From Hemileia vastatrix (lineage: Eukaryota > Basidiomycota > Pucciniomycetes > Pucciniales > Zaghouaniaceae): 64,000 nt of DNA. Each line of letters starts with the position of its first letter. The stretch's first letter is position 1. The notes beneath the pieces were generated by a model. It saw only the letters and a list, made by a program, of their open reading frames with translations, did not search any database and was not told the DNA's origin. Shown piece after piece: positions 23,320-32,857 of the stretch. Position numbers and translations under genes: made by a program. Location of the stretch: contig JASXTE010000004.1 in the NCBI GenBank assembly GCA_030280995.1, positions 44,295,797-44,359,796 of the forward strand. Direction: 5' to 3'.

Positions 23320-24364
23320 AATATCGACGGCGCAACGTTACTTGAGGTGTAATCGAGAGGACCATCGGCGTAGAAGCACCTGTAAAGGACGAGTGGAGGC
23401 AAGAAAACGACGAACGTCATACGTCACGTGATAAAAGTTTTTGCTGCGAACGGGAATCGAACCGCACTCCAAAACTTAAGTTCATATACTGACTAAAGAT
23501 TGTATATATCGTGGTAATTATTGTTATTACTATTTGTGGGTTACTCTTCACTCTTCATTTGCTACGTATTTCCTTTTACTCAGAACTCTGTAAGTGGCAT
23601 TAATTTGCTCATTTTGCAGGGGGAGGTGTCTGGTAATTGGAATTTAATTTTATTATTATATTTTTTTTTATTTTTCCTGGTTGACCATAATAGAGCAATA
23701 ACTGTTCTTAGTCCCAGAGGTAATAAAATAATTATATATTAGTATTAATTATTATCATTTTTCAGTTGACAATTGTCCTGATTAATTTGAATTTTAATTG
23801 TTCCAGTTGACAAACTGTCCTGACAATAAAATATTTTATTAAATAAAATAATTATTATAATTTTTCAGTTGACATTTGTCCTGATTAATTAATTGTTCCA
23901 GTTGACAAATTGTCCTGACAATTATATTTTTTTAATAATAAATAATTAACATTTCATTACTTCAGTTGACTTTGAGTCCTGGTAATCCAATAAATCTTTT
24001 TAAGTAATAAAATTCATATTTAAATTACTTCAGTTGACATTAAGTCCTGGTAGTTAATTAATCAGTTAAAATAATTTTTATTAATAAAGATTCATATTTT
24101 ATTATTTCAGTTGACAATAAATCCTGGTAATAAATTAGTTGATTTAAATCCTGAAAATAAAAATTAATAGAAATTCTAATTTATTTCTACAGTTGATTGT
24201 ATTATCCTGGTTTTAAATTTGTTTTTATTAATTTTATTTAAGTTGAATTTTATCCTAAAAAGATTTTTTTTTATTTATTTTTATTTTATTTCTGTTAAAT
24301 AAAAATTAAAAATAAAAGACTAATTAATTTTGTCTCTTTTCCTTCATTTCAGTAGAATCTTAAA
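23320..24364 (+). promoter_or_regulatory. Leader with CpG-rich start and a repeated stem-loop motif
   Basis: The first 150 bp are CpG-rich, unlike anything around them, and include a CACGTG palindrome near 23427. From 23763 to 24256 about ten copies of CAGTTGAC-n-GTCCTG follow at intervals of 28-77 bp. Each can fold as CAG/CTG and GAC/GTC with a TT bulge, and the inner pairs vary in a compensating way (GACA/TGTC, GACT/AGTC, GATT/AATC). No ORF of note lies here. A role in packaging or translation is inference. Confidence 0.7.
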
Positions 24365-27331
24365 ATGACTGATCAAAGTGGTTTTACTGCACGTGAAGAA
24401 GAACTAGACTTAATTGATTATGATGAGCCTACTTCTGTAAGTTCTCCTTTAACAAGAAGAATTTCTCAAACTAATAAATCCTTGCCCCAAACAGGATGTG
24501 GAAATGGAAGAAGTAGAAATCCTAGTGGACAATACTCAGGATCAGAAACCCAGGACAAACACACCAGAAGAGCTTCCAAGAGGCTTCAAGATAAAAAAGA
24601 TGCCGTTGTCCCAGCAGATAAAGAATCTGTCAACCCACATAAAGGAGTTAAAGACAGACAGCTTAAAACTAAAGGTAAGGGTAGATGCCTTGGAAGAATG
24701 GGAGAAAAGAAAAAATACTTCTCTCCAAGAGAAAAGGAAACCTCTTCCTCCCAGGGATCAACAACAATTGGCTCCCCAATCCCAAGAGATGGTAGAAGTG
24801 TCCAAGTGGCAGTGGGACTGGCTCAACACTCAGTGGGACTACTTGGCTCAAAACCAGCATCAGTTACCTCAGGTAGGTCCATCAAGGCCCACCCAGACCA
24901 ACCCCACTCCTCCCCACCCTTATCAAGGAGGCAAAAGAAGAAGGAAGCCCAAAATGGTGATACCCAGCAAACCCTGGTACGTCCCTCTATTGATTCTCAA
25001 GTGCCTTTTCTTGTGGCTGACTCTGTTCCTTCAGGTAAATCTGGAAGGCAAGATGAAACCTTGAGACCTATAGAGGCTGGGAATAGTAGACAGTTATCTC
25101 ATGTATCCAATCCATTACTTTTAATTGCTACCTCAATGATTAATCCTGATATGGCTGTGATTGATGAAACTCTTGACCCTGAGTTCTATGAGAGTCTGGA
25201 AAGTTACTCAGTTTCCTTATTGAGAAACACTCCGGATGTAGCAAGAATTAATGATGAGCACTTGAGAGATATTATTGCCAAGCAAAATCATATAATGAAC
25301 AATATGCAATTGACTCAGAGATATAATAGTTTGTTAACTGATCAGGGTTATCAAGCATTAAAAAGTGAAGCACAGAGAGTCTCTGATGAATCGTCTCATT
25401 ACAAAGCAACCCATGAAAAGAAAATTGCTTTATGGCAAAATATAAAAAATGATTTGTCTAAACTAAGAGATACTGTATCTGCCTGTTGCCAGGAGGTAGA
25501 GATAGATAAGATAAATCTGAAAAGATTGAGTGACCAGTTGTCATCTTTTCAACATAAAAATCAATTATCTTTTGCAACTGTCAATGAAAGTTTATCTAGT
25601 CTTCCAAGAATGAAAACAAGACTAACAACCATTGAAGAAACATTGAATTCATTGTTAAATGACCAAAAATATTCTGACAATTCTGTGAAGGAACATATAG
25701 TGCAGGATTCTCAACCAGTACCTGTGGCTAGTTCATCTAAAATAAAAATTGATCCAGAAATACCTGTTGATAACACTGAGTTTCCATCAAAAACTGATGA
25801 TGCACCAGGATCTGCAACAGAAGGATTAAACAATGAGATTTCAGCACAATTAGAGAAATTACAGCTGCTTCTTACTCAGAAACAAGCTAGTACTAAGGAG
25901 ACTCCTCCAAATCAAAAGAATTGGCCAAAACTTGACCAGTACCCAACATTTGATGGTGATTCCTCCTCTGATTGGCAACAATTTATTTGCAGAATTGATA
26001 ATTTAAAAAATTCTTACAAACTCCCAGATGAGGAAATTGTGTCCAAATTAATTTCTTTGTTCACTAATGTTGCCCTGATGTGGTATGAATCTGTTCTCCT
26101 GGATGGGAATGATTACTCATGGGAGGATTGGAAGAAATTAATTAAAGCACAATTTGGTGGCTCCAAGTTCAGAATGGCTCAACAAAGGCAGTATGAGGAA
26201 ACTAGATATTGCTCTTCTACTGATAAACCTATTGAGTTTTTAATGAAACTTGTAAAAATCTTAAGGGCAATGGACCCAAATATGGAGTTTGATTTATGGA
26301 AGGACAGGATCCTCTATAAATTACCAATGTCTCTGAGAGACTTGATTGTGGCTAGGACTGAGTTCTCCAAAGAACCCTCTTCTTTCATTAATACTTGCAA
26401 TGAGATACTTCTAAACAATAAGTATGATGCAAGAAGATTCATTCCTAGGACCCCTTTGGAGAAACCCTCCACTTACCAACAAAAACCTCTGGAAAAGGTT
26501 GGTAAACCTTCTGCCCCTGTTGCACCAAAGAAGTATGCAACAAACACTTGCTTCAAGTGCAACAAGCCTTGGCAGAAAGGCCATTTTTGTGACAAAAAGA
26601 TAAATCTTGTGGAACAAACAGAGGCGCATGCTGATGACACAGTGGCACTGGATGATACATCAAGTGATTGTGCCAGCAATATTTCATATGAATCTCAACA
26701 AGAAATCTTGATGCTGGAAGAAGATATTCATTATTTAAATACTATTGACGTTGATAATAATGATTTATCTACAGTTGAGGATGCTGAGATCATAAAGAAC
26801 ATTGAGGATAACTCAATTGTTATTTCCCCTCTTAAGGCACCAGTCTTGATTAATGGAACCAGCATTGAAGTTGTTCTGGATTCTGGAGCTGGAGGAAGTG
26901 TAGTATCTGAGAGAGCACTTGCCTCAGTAGATCAAGACTATAAATCTAAACTGTTGCCTATCATTTCTGAAAATTGGAGAGGGTATGGCTCTGTTTTGTC
27001 CCCCATTGGTAAATACAAAGCCACAGTGTTTTTTAAATATAACCATGGTTTTGTAAGAGCTATTTGTGATTTTGTTGTCATGAAAAATGATAACTTGAGC
27101 AATTGGTTTATTGTAGGGAATGATATTTTAACCAAGTATGGCATAAAATTGGATCCTTCAAACCAATGTTTCACAATGGGGTTGAATGGGAAGAGAAAAT
27201 TTAAAATTTCCTCCCCTAAAAAATTATTAAAACCAGAATTGAACACATGTAATTCTGTGGTTCAATATAAAGGAAGATCTACAAAGGAAATGCATGCCCT
27301 TATGTCTGAAATTGACAATGCCTCTTTTTGA
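24365..27331 (+). CDS. gag: Gag-protease polyprotein of the young chromovirus
   Basis: Open for 988 codons from ATG 24365 to TGA 27331. From about residue 300 it holds a coiled-coil stretch, the retrotransposon capsid domain (about 519-690, from NWPKLDQYPTFDGD), a zinc knuckle CFKCNKPWQKGHFC at about 729, and an aspartic protease with LDSGAGG at about 839. The capsid packages element RNA and the protease cuts the polyprotein. The first 230 codons are questionable: a second open frame (24498-25064) matches the older relative (KWQWDW versus KWKWDW, HPYQGG versus HPYKG), and a textbook intron at 24437-24494 would switch into it. The final TGA is followed by pol in the same frame; the relative at 62178 has GGC there. 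Confidence 0.92.
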   Translation: MTDQSGFTAREEELDLIDYDEPTSVSSPLTRRISQTNKSLPQTGCGNGRSRNPSGQYSGSETQDKHTRRASKRLQDKKDAVVPADKESVNPHKGVKDRQLKTKGKGRCLGRMGEKKKYFSPREKETSSSQGSTTIGSPIPRDGRSVQVAVGLAQHSVGLLGSKPASVTSGRSIKAHPDQPHSSPPLSRRQKKKEAQNGDTQQTLVRPSIDSQVPFLVADSVPSGKSGRQDETLRPIEAGNSRQLSHVSNPLLLIATSMINPDMAVIDETLDPEFYESLESYSVSLLRNTPDVARINDEHLRDIIAKQNHIMNNMQLTQRYNSLLTDQGYQALKSEAQRVSDESSHYKATHEKKIALWQNIKNDLSKLRDTVSACCQEVEIDKINLKRLSDQLSSFQHKNQLSFATVNESLSSLPRMKTRLTTIEETLNSLLNDQKYSDNSVKEHIVQDSQPVPVASSSKIKIDPEIPVDNTEFPSKTDDAPGSATEGLNNEISAQLEKLQLLLTQKQASTKETPPNQKNWPKLDQYPTFDGDSSSDWQQFICRIDNLKNSYKLPDEEIVSKLISLFTNVALMWYESVLLDGNDYSWEDWKKLIKAQFGGSKFRMAQQRQYEETRYCSSTDKPIEFLMKLVKILRAMDPNMEFDLWKDRILYKLPMSLRDLIVARTEFSKEPSSFINTCNEILLNNKYDARRFIPRTPLEKPSTYQQKPLEKVGKPSAPVAPKKYATNTCFKCNKPWQKGHFCDKKINLVEQTEAHADDTVALDDTSSDCASNISYESQQEILMLEEDIHYLNTIDVDNNDLSTVEDAEIIKNIEDNSIVISPLKAPVLINGTSIEVVLDSGAGGSVVSERALASVDQDYKSKLLPIISENWRGYGSVLSPIGKYKATVFFKYNHGFVRAICDFVVMKNDNLSNWFIVGNDILTKYGIKLDPSNQCFTMGLNGKRKFKISSPKKLLKPELNTCNSVVQYKGRSTKEMHALMSEIDNASF
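24437..24494 (+). other. Candidate intron 1 in the gag leader exon
   Basis: Donor GTAAGT, branch-like ACTAATA, acceptor CCAAACAG, 58 nt. Splicing joins 24 codons (…YDEPTS) in phase 0 to DVEMEEVEI in the frame conserved with the older relative. The unspliced frame is open too, so both products are possible. Confidence 0.65.
24495..24976 (+). CDS. Alternative gag N-terminal frame (spliced exon 2)
   Basis: This exon overlaps the long gag frame in another register. It encodes a charged, coiled-coil-like region (KIKKMPLSQQ, KELKTDSLKLKVRVDALEEWEKRK), then VSKWQWDWLNTQW, a proline-rich stretch and a basic HPYQGGKRRRKPK segment. The older relative at 59107-59642 has the matching landmarks KWKWDWFHQQW and HPYKGKQKRQK, and both end in a PW pair exactly at a donor (CCCTG|GTACGT here, CCCTTG|GTAAGT there). 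A second intron from 24977 is therefore likely. The acceptor is unsettled: the best-looking site (TTCCTTCAG, 25034) gives a stop, while 25047 or 25086 restores the capsid frame. Confidence 0.6.
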
Positions 27332-30300
27332 GAACAACTTTCTGGTGAGGATAAAGATTCCATCATTAACTTGATAAAATCTTTTCCTATGGCCTTTGCT
27401 CATGGGTCACATAAACTGGGATTAGTTAAAGAGGAAATGAAACTTTCATTGTCTTGCCCATTAACTGATATACCACCTAGTTTAAAGAAGAAGCCTTATC
27501 CTTCTTCTCCCACAAAGAGAAAAGATATTGAAGATAATATCTCTACCCTTTTAAAAATGAATATTATTGAAAAGGTAGTTGAAACACCTAAATATTGTGT
27601 TATCTCACCTGTCCTAATTTCTTATGAGAAAGATAAAGCCAGGTTATGTGGTGATTATAGAGCACTAAATACTTATACTGTTGATGATATCTATCCTTTA
27701 CCTAGAATCAGCTCTATACATGCTACTTTACAGGGTGCTAAATATATCAGCTGTTTGGATGGTAATAAGGGATATCACCAGGTACCTGTTGAGAAAAATT
27801 CTCAGAACTTTCTGATGATTGCCACTCATATGGGTATTTATAAGTATATTAGGATGCCTTTTGGCCCTAAAAATGCCCCTTCAGTTTTCCAAAAAGTAAT
27901 GGATAACACATTCCATCAAGAGATAATTGAAGGTTGGCTGATGGTTTATATTGATGATATCATTATTTTCTCAAAAACATTTGAGGACCATCTTAAACAC
28001 CTGTGTAAAGTATTCCAGAAAATGGACGAAATAAATATGACACTTGCTTTGAAGAAATGTAAATTTGGTTTCCATTCTTTAAAAGTTCTTGGCCATGTTG
28101 TTTCAGGCTTACAGATATGTGTTGACCAGAACAAAGTGGCAGCCATACAACAGGTGAAAGCTCCTACAACAGTAAGAGAGCTCCAAAGTTTTTTGGGAAT
28201 GTGTGGATACTATAGACAGTATATTAAAAATTACCAAGTCATAGCTTTACCCCTTACCCAATTAACTATAAAGGATGTTGCTTTTGTCTGGAATAGTGAA
28301 AGACAAAGAGCCTTTGACACTATGAAACACTGTTTGATGTCAGCACCAATTCTTGCTTTACCTGACTTTGATCAACCATTTGTTTTGTACACTGATGCCA
28401 GTTTCATTGGTCTTGGTGCTGCCCTCCATCAAAAACAAGTGATAAATGATAAAGTTTCAGAAGTAGTAATTTGTTATAATTCAAGAACCTTGAGAAATAG
28501 TGAATTGAAATTTGGTGCTACTCAATTAGAGTGTTTAGCTGTAGTATGGGCTCTAGAAAAGCTTCATTACTACCTAGATGACCAGAAATTTGAACTTGTC
28601 ACTGACAGCAGTGCAGTTAAATCCCTTTTAAACTTGAAAACACCTAATAGACATATGTTTAGATGGCAGCTGGCTGTTCAAGAGTACAGAGGGAGAATGA
28701 CAATTATTCAAAGAGCTGGTATTGGTCACTCAAATGTGGATATGTTATCAAGGTTACCCTTACCAAATGATGACTCAAATCCTGCATATGATCCTGAGGA
28801 TGAAATTATCCATATCCATGGGATATATGTGGTTGATATGGAGGAAGAGCTATTACAGCTTATTCTGGAATCATATGATAAGGACACTGACTTGAAAAAG
28901 TTATGCACCATATTAAATGATCCAAAGAATGCTTCAATACAAGCATTAATTAAAACCCTTCCACCAAAGTACCAAAAAGGGTTGGAAAAAGGAAAATTTT
29001 CAATTGATGAAGGATATCTATATTATAGAAGAAAGTTGAGTAATGTTATTGTTATTCCTCCTTCTATGAAAGAAATCATCTTGAAAATTTGTCATGATGA
29101 CATATTAGCTGGACATTTTGATCTTGACAAAACAATGATCAGAATTAAGAACACTGCTTGGTGGGCTAATATGTCTGAAGACACAAAATTATATGTTGAA
29201 TCCCGTGATTCATGCCAAAAATCAAAAAGATTAACTGGTAAAAGAGCAGGATTAATGCAACATATTGAACCTCCTGATGCCCCATGGCAAATAATAAACA
29301 TGGATTTTGTAACAGGATTACCTATTGCTGGTAAAGACAGTTATAACTCTTGTTGGGTTATTGTGGACAGATTCACAAAAATGTGTAAATTTATCCCTAC
29401 CCACAAGGATGTTTCCACTAAAGAATTAGCTTTCTTATGGTGGTCTCATATGTTTAATACTGCTGGTTTTCCTAAAGCCATAATCTCTGACAGAGACCCT
29501 AAATTTACTTCTGAATTTTGGATGTCTCTGATGGATGTTTGTGGTTGTGATCTGAAACTTTCTACTGCCCATCACCCTCAGACTGATGGTTTAGCTGAAA
29601 GAATGATTCAGACTTTAGAGGACATGATAAGAAGATATTGTGCCTTTGGCCTTGAGTATAAAGATAATGACAGATTCACTCATGATTGGGTTACCTTACT
29701 TCCTGGGTTAGAATTTGCTTATAATAGCACTGTTCATTCTGTTACTCAAAGAAAGCCTTTTGAGCTCTGGCTTGGATATGTTCCTAATACTCCTGCCCAA
29801 GTTCTCAATAACAAAATACCTAAATTGGATATACATCCTGGTGTAAAATCTTTTCTTCAAATGCAACAACTATGCAGAAATCATGCTCAAAAATGTATTG
29901 AAAAATCATTTGAATATGAGAAGAAAAGATGGGACAAATCCCATAAAGAATACACTTTTAAAAAGGGTGATGAAGTGTTGATTTCTACAGTCCACTTCAA
30001 CTTACAAGGTAATAACAAATTAAAAGATCCATTTGTTGGTCCTTTTGTTGTCAGAAGAATGATTGGAGATAATGCAGTTGAAGTTATTCTGTATTCCCCA
30101 TATGACAGAAAACATCCTGTTTTTCCAATATCTCTTTTGAAACCTTACACATCCAATAGTGATTTATTTCCAAAAAGGAGGGGTAGACCAAAGAAAACCC
30201 CAAATGAAATCACTGAGACAGCAGAAATTGAAAAAATTTTAAATGACAGAATAGTCACTGCTGAGAAAGGTACAGAATACTTATTGAGATTCAAGAATAA

Positions 30301-30388
30301 ATCATCTGAATATGATTCTTGGATACCTGGGAAGGAGATATCTAATCTTCCTACTCTACTAAAAAAGTATAAAAAGAAAAAATCATAG
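27332..30388 (+). CDS. pol: Pol: RT, RNase H, integrase, chromodomain
   Basis: In frame with gag behind one UGA; the first ATG is 27371 (1005 codons from there). Numbering from that Met: RT about 85-260 with KARLCGDYRALN and catalytic YIDD at 193; RNase H about 320-450 with YTDAS at 340, the Glu in TQLECLAV, TDSSAVKSL and NVDMLSR; integrase zinc region near 590-616; integrase core with MDFVTGLP (Asp 645), ISDRDPKF and HPQTDGLAERMIQ; a GPF module near 890; a chromodomain about 952-1003. These copy element RNA to DNA and insert it; the chromodomain usually steers insertion to marked chromatin. In the zinc region the pair reads SRDSC, so the first Cys of CxxC is Arg 612, a likely inactivating change. 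Confidence 0.95.
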   Translation, partial: EQLSGEDKDSIINLIKSFPMAFAHGSHKLGLVKEEMKLSLSCPLTDIPPSLKKKPYPSSPTKRKDIEDNISTLLKMNIIEKVVETPKYCVISPVLISYEKDKARLCGDYRALNTYTVDDIYPLPRISSIHATLQGAKYISCLDGNKGYHQVPVEKNSQNFLMIATHMGIYKYIRMPFGPKNAPSVFQKVMDNTFHQEIIEGWLMVYIDDIIIFSKTFEDHLKHLCKVFQKMDEINMTLALKKCKFGFHSLKVLGHVVSGLQICVDQNKVAAIQQVKAPTTVRELQSFLGMCGYYRQYIKNYQVIALPLTQLTIKDVAFVWNSERQRAFDTMKHCLMSAPILALPDFDQPFVLYTDASFIGLGAALHQKQVINDKVSEVVICYNSRTLRNSELKFGATQLECLAVVWALEKLHYYLDDQKFELVTDSSAVKSLLNLKTPNRHMFRWQLAVQEYRGRMTIIQRAGIGHSNVDMLSRLPLPNDDSNPAYDPEDEIIHIHGIYVVDMEEELLQLILESYDKDTDLKKLCTILNDPKNASIQALIKTLPPKYQKGLEKGKFSIDEGYLYYRRKLSNVIVIPPSMKEIILKICHDDILAGHFDLDKTMIRIKNTAWWANMSEDTKLYVESRDSCQKSKRLTGKRAGLMQHIEPPDAPWQIINMDFVTGLPIAGKDSYNSCWVIVDRFTKMCKFIPTHKDVSTKELAFLWWSHMFNTAGFPKAIISDRDPKFTSEFWMSLMDVCGCDLKLSTAHHPQTDGLAERMIQTLEDMIRRYCAFGLEYKDNDRFTHDWVTLLPGLEFAYNSTVHSVTQRKPFELWLGYVPNTPAQVLNNKIPKLDIHPGVKSFLQMQQLCRNHAQKCIEKSFEYEKKRWDKSHKEYTFKKGDEVLISTVHFNLQGNNKLKDPFVGPFVVRRMIGDNAVEVILYSPYDRKHPVFPISLLKPYTSNSDLFPKRRGRPKKTPNEITETAEIEKILNDRIVTAEKGTEYLLRFKNKSSEYDSWIPGKEISNLPTLLKKYKKKKS

Positions 30389-30410
30389 CATTTTTTTTAT
30401 TGTTTTTTTT

Positions 30411-30422
30411 AGAGTGAGGGAG
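30411..30422 (+). promoter_or_regulatory. Polypurine tract of the young chromovirus
   Basis: AGAGTGAGGGAG lies directly before the 3' LTR and would prime plus-strand DNA synthesis. Confidence 0.8.
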
Positions 30423-31247
30423 TGTCAGCCAGGCTACCAGACTTACCCAGTGAAATAAGCAATTATTTACTGGATGAAGCCGCACCTTATCATCTTTAAT
30501 TATTATTTAATTATCATTTAGTTACATTAAAATTAGTTATAAATTAACTAGTTACAGAATGTAAAAATTAAATTAATTAATTAAATAAATAAGTAAAATT
30601 AAAATTATAATTTTGTCCCTTATATTTTTCTCCAACACCGTGCTCAATTGACAGGTTGGGAAAAATCAAACTTTATATTTAAAGAAAATAAACTATAAAG
30701 ATAAAAAAAGATTTAAATATTCAAATAATATTAAAATATATACAAACAAATCAAATTTCTTATTTGGGATTGACATTTACAGTAAATATTAAAAATATTG
30801 ATGTATTTCTGACATACTCTGTAAATACATCTTTTTGACGCCTTCTTTTTAGAATAACTTTATTATTTGAAATACTCTTTCTGGAATGTTCTTTTTCTCT
30901 CTCTTTTCCTACTGTTTTTAGAATTTGTTTTCCGTGCTTTGTCTCTCCTTTGCCTATAAAAGGCCTCTCCTTTTGTTGTCTTTTGATCATTCTATTTTAC
31001 CAACTCATTTTATTACAACAATAACCAACTAAACACTTATTCTTATATTCTATATTATTAGTATTTACAATAACGTAATTCTAAATTATAATTTATATTA
31101 ATATTTTAAAACCTACCTCTTTTATTGAGTAAAACATTCAGCTTTGAATTAAGAAATACGTACAAATTTGTTGAGAACCCATTAAAGCCTTTTAAATCCT
31201 CGTAGAACTACGTACCTAATCTTCTAGACAAAAAGTATACCTTGACA
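30423..31247 (+). repeat. 3' LTR of the young chromovirus
   Basis: 825 bp. The two differences from the 5' LTR that I found are in an A-rich run near 30706 and in the TTGACATTTACAG stretch near 30777. AAAAG follows at 31248-31252. Confidence 0.96.
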
Positions 31248-31480
31248 AAAAGGATATGAGGGATGAATGAAAAAAAAAATCACTGACAAAATATGCAATT
31301 TCAGAAAATATGCGATTTCATGTTGAGCTGGTGAAAGAAAACCAATGAGCCATCCAAAAAAAAGATATTCACTGTAAATTCAAAAAAAAAATGAATATGC
31401 AACAAACCAAAATACAAAACCAAGTGATTAAAGTACACAAAGAGGACATTTGGAAAGTATGAAAACATAAAAATTAAAAA

Positions 31481-32791
31481 TTAAAAGGGTGAAGAGAAAT
31501 GTTGGAGAGTAATTGGCATTATAATGGGGCGTATGCCGGTTGATTGAATGATTTGTGAATCAAGGGAGGGGAGTGCCAGTGGTGGTTCAGGATCCTCTTC
31601 TTCATAAAGATCATTCCACTCATCCTTTAAATCAGCTAGAATATTGTGGAGTATTACGCAAGTCAAGATCCAATGATTTGCAGTTTTGATCTCCAATTTT
31701 TTTTGAAATTGGATTCTGAGCTCCCAAAGACTAGAAAATCGTCCCTTTAAAATACCTATAGCATGTTCAATTCGTACTCTTGATTGTGCAAGGTGATAAT
31801 TAAATTTAGTTTTGGGGTCATTTTCTGAATTTGCACCACGGAAAGCAGGTATAATGTACTTTCTACTTGCATATGCTGAGTCTGCAAGGAGGTACTGAGA
31901 TTTGTCAAATTATGAGTCAGGGGATTGAGAAATCCTCATTCTTTGGAAGACAGAAGAGTCATGACATGATCCAGGGCAGCCACTGTGAAAAGCAATAAAT
32001 TTTTTATTGACATCGCATACAAGTTGAACGGCAATAGAGTATCTAGAAAGAAGATAAAAAGTTAGATTGTGAAAGATGAGAACTTGGAGGAGATTTTGAA
32101 GAAACCTTTTTTTGCAATCAAAATAATGGTTGCCATCACGAGCAGGCTTTTGACTCAAAGGGATGGTTTTGCCATCAACAAAACCTATACAGCCAGGGAA
32201 ACCTTCAGCTTGCATTACTTGAGAGGATTCAAGTCGCTGTTCTGGAGTTGGCCAAGCAAGAGTTTGAGACTTGAGGGAAAGGATAGCAATCATACAGCGC
32301 TTGGTGTATAATATCACGGTACCATATCCTATGTTAAAGAGATTATCCAAACGTCTTACGGCAGCACCATCTCCATTTGAGCCAAAGCAACATAGAGCAA
32401 CAGCAAGTTGGATGGCAGGATTACGCTGTTTGTTATGAGAATTGTTATGGAAGATAGGATGATCGGAGATGAGTTGATAAAGTTTGAAGAAAGAATCGGG
32501 AGAAGTTCTAAAAAGTTGTGTGAAGTTTAAATGAGGAATGTTGAGAATGGAGGCCAGATCATATTGGGGATCATGATAAATATTTGCCCCCCTGTTGATG
32601 ATGTAACGCTTTTTGGAAAGAAAACATATATAAGCTAAAGCATCTTCCAAATCAGAGTCAGATTTATAGTAAAGAACTAAAAGAAAAGTAATAGCATTCA
32701 TTGTTGAGTGAAGTAGCTTCCTAGTAGAGAGGTGTTTCATTGTTGCCGGTGGAAGGGTTAAGTGATGAGGGAAGTGGGAATTCACCGCCAA
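31481..32791 (-). pseudogene. Harbinger DDE transposase, one stop codon
   Basis: HARBI1-like transposase that cuts and joins the element ends. The minus-strand start is at 32791. A helical N-terminal region leads to GFPGCIGFVDGKT (first Asp), then CKK-R-YSIAVQLVCDV, the GCPGSCHDSSVF block, LADSAY (second Asp) and VRIEHAIGILKGRF (Glu), ending SSPF at 31481. An intron at 32043-32105 (donor AG|GTTTC, CTAAC branch, acceptor TTTCTAG) joins CKK to RYSIAV cleanly; unspliced, it adds 21 foreign residues. The only lesion seen is a TAA near 31911 (SPDS*FDKSQ). The length of about 415 residues is normal for the family. It converges on the Myb partner across the nested chromovirus. Confidence 0.9.
32043..32105 (-). 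other. Intron in the Harbinger transposase
   Basis: 63 nt on the minus strand with donor GTTTCT, branch CTAAC and acceptor TTTCTAG. Removal gives the family-typical CKKRYSIAVQLVCD junction. Confidence 0.8.
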
Positions 32792-32857
32792 ATGTGCAGT
32801 TGGGGTGTGTAGATAGAAAAAAAACTTAAGTGTTTGCCACCAAAATTAAGTAGCATA

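Larger units (their letters stand above)
22478..31247 (+). mobile_element. Ty3/gypsy chromovirus, complete and very young
   Basis: Two 825-bp LTRs (22478-23302 and 30423-31247) differ at only two positions that I can see. AAAAG flanks both ends (22473-22477 and 31248-31252). The order is LTR, primer site, about 1-kb leader, gag-protease, pol with RT, RNase H, integrase and chromodomain, polypurine tract, LTR. It lies inside the Harbinger element, so it inserted later. An older relative starts at 57416. Known lesions are a UGA between gag-protease and pol, and the loss of one Cys in the integrase zinc finger. Confidence 0.97.

Noticed and set aside
23440..23475. GGGAATCGAACC, inverse of a tRNA T-arm
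   Set aside because: No matching acceptor, D or anticodon arms around it; not a tRNA gene.
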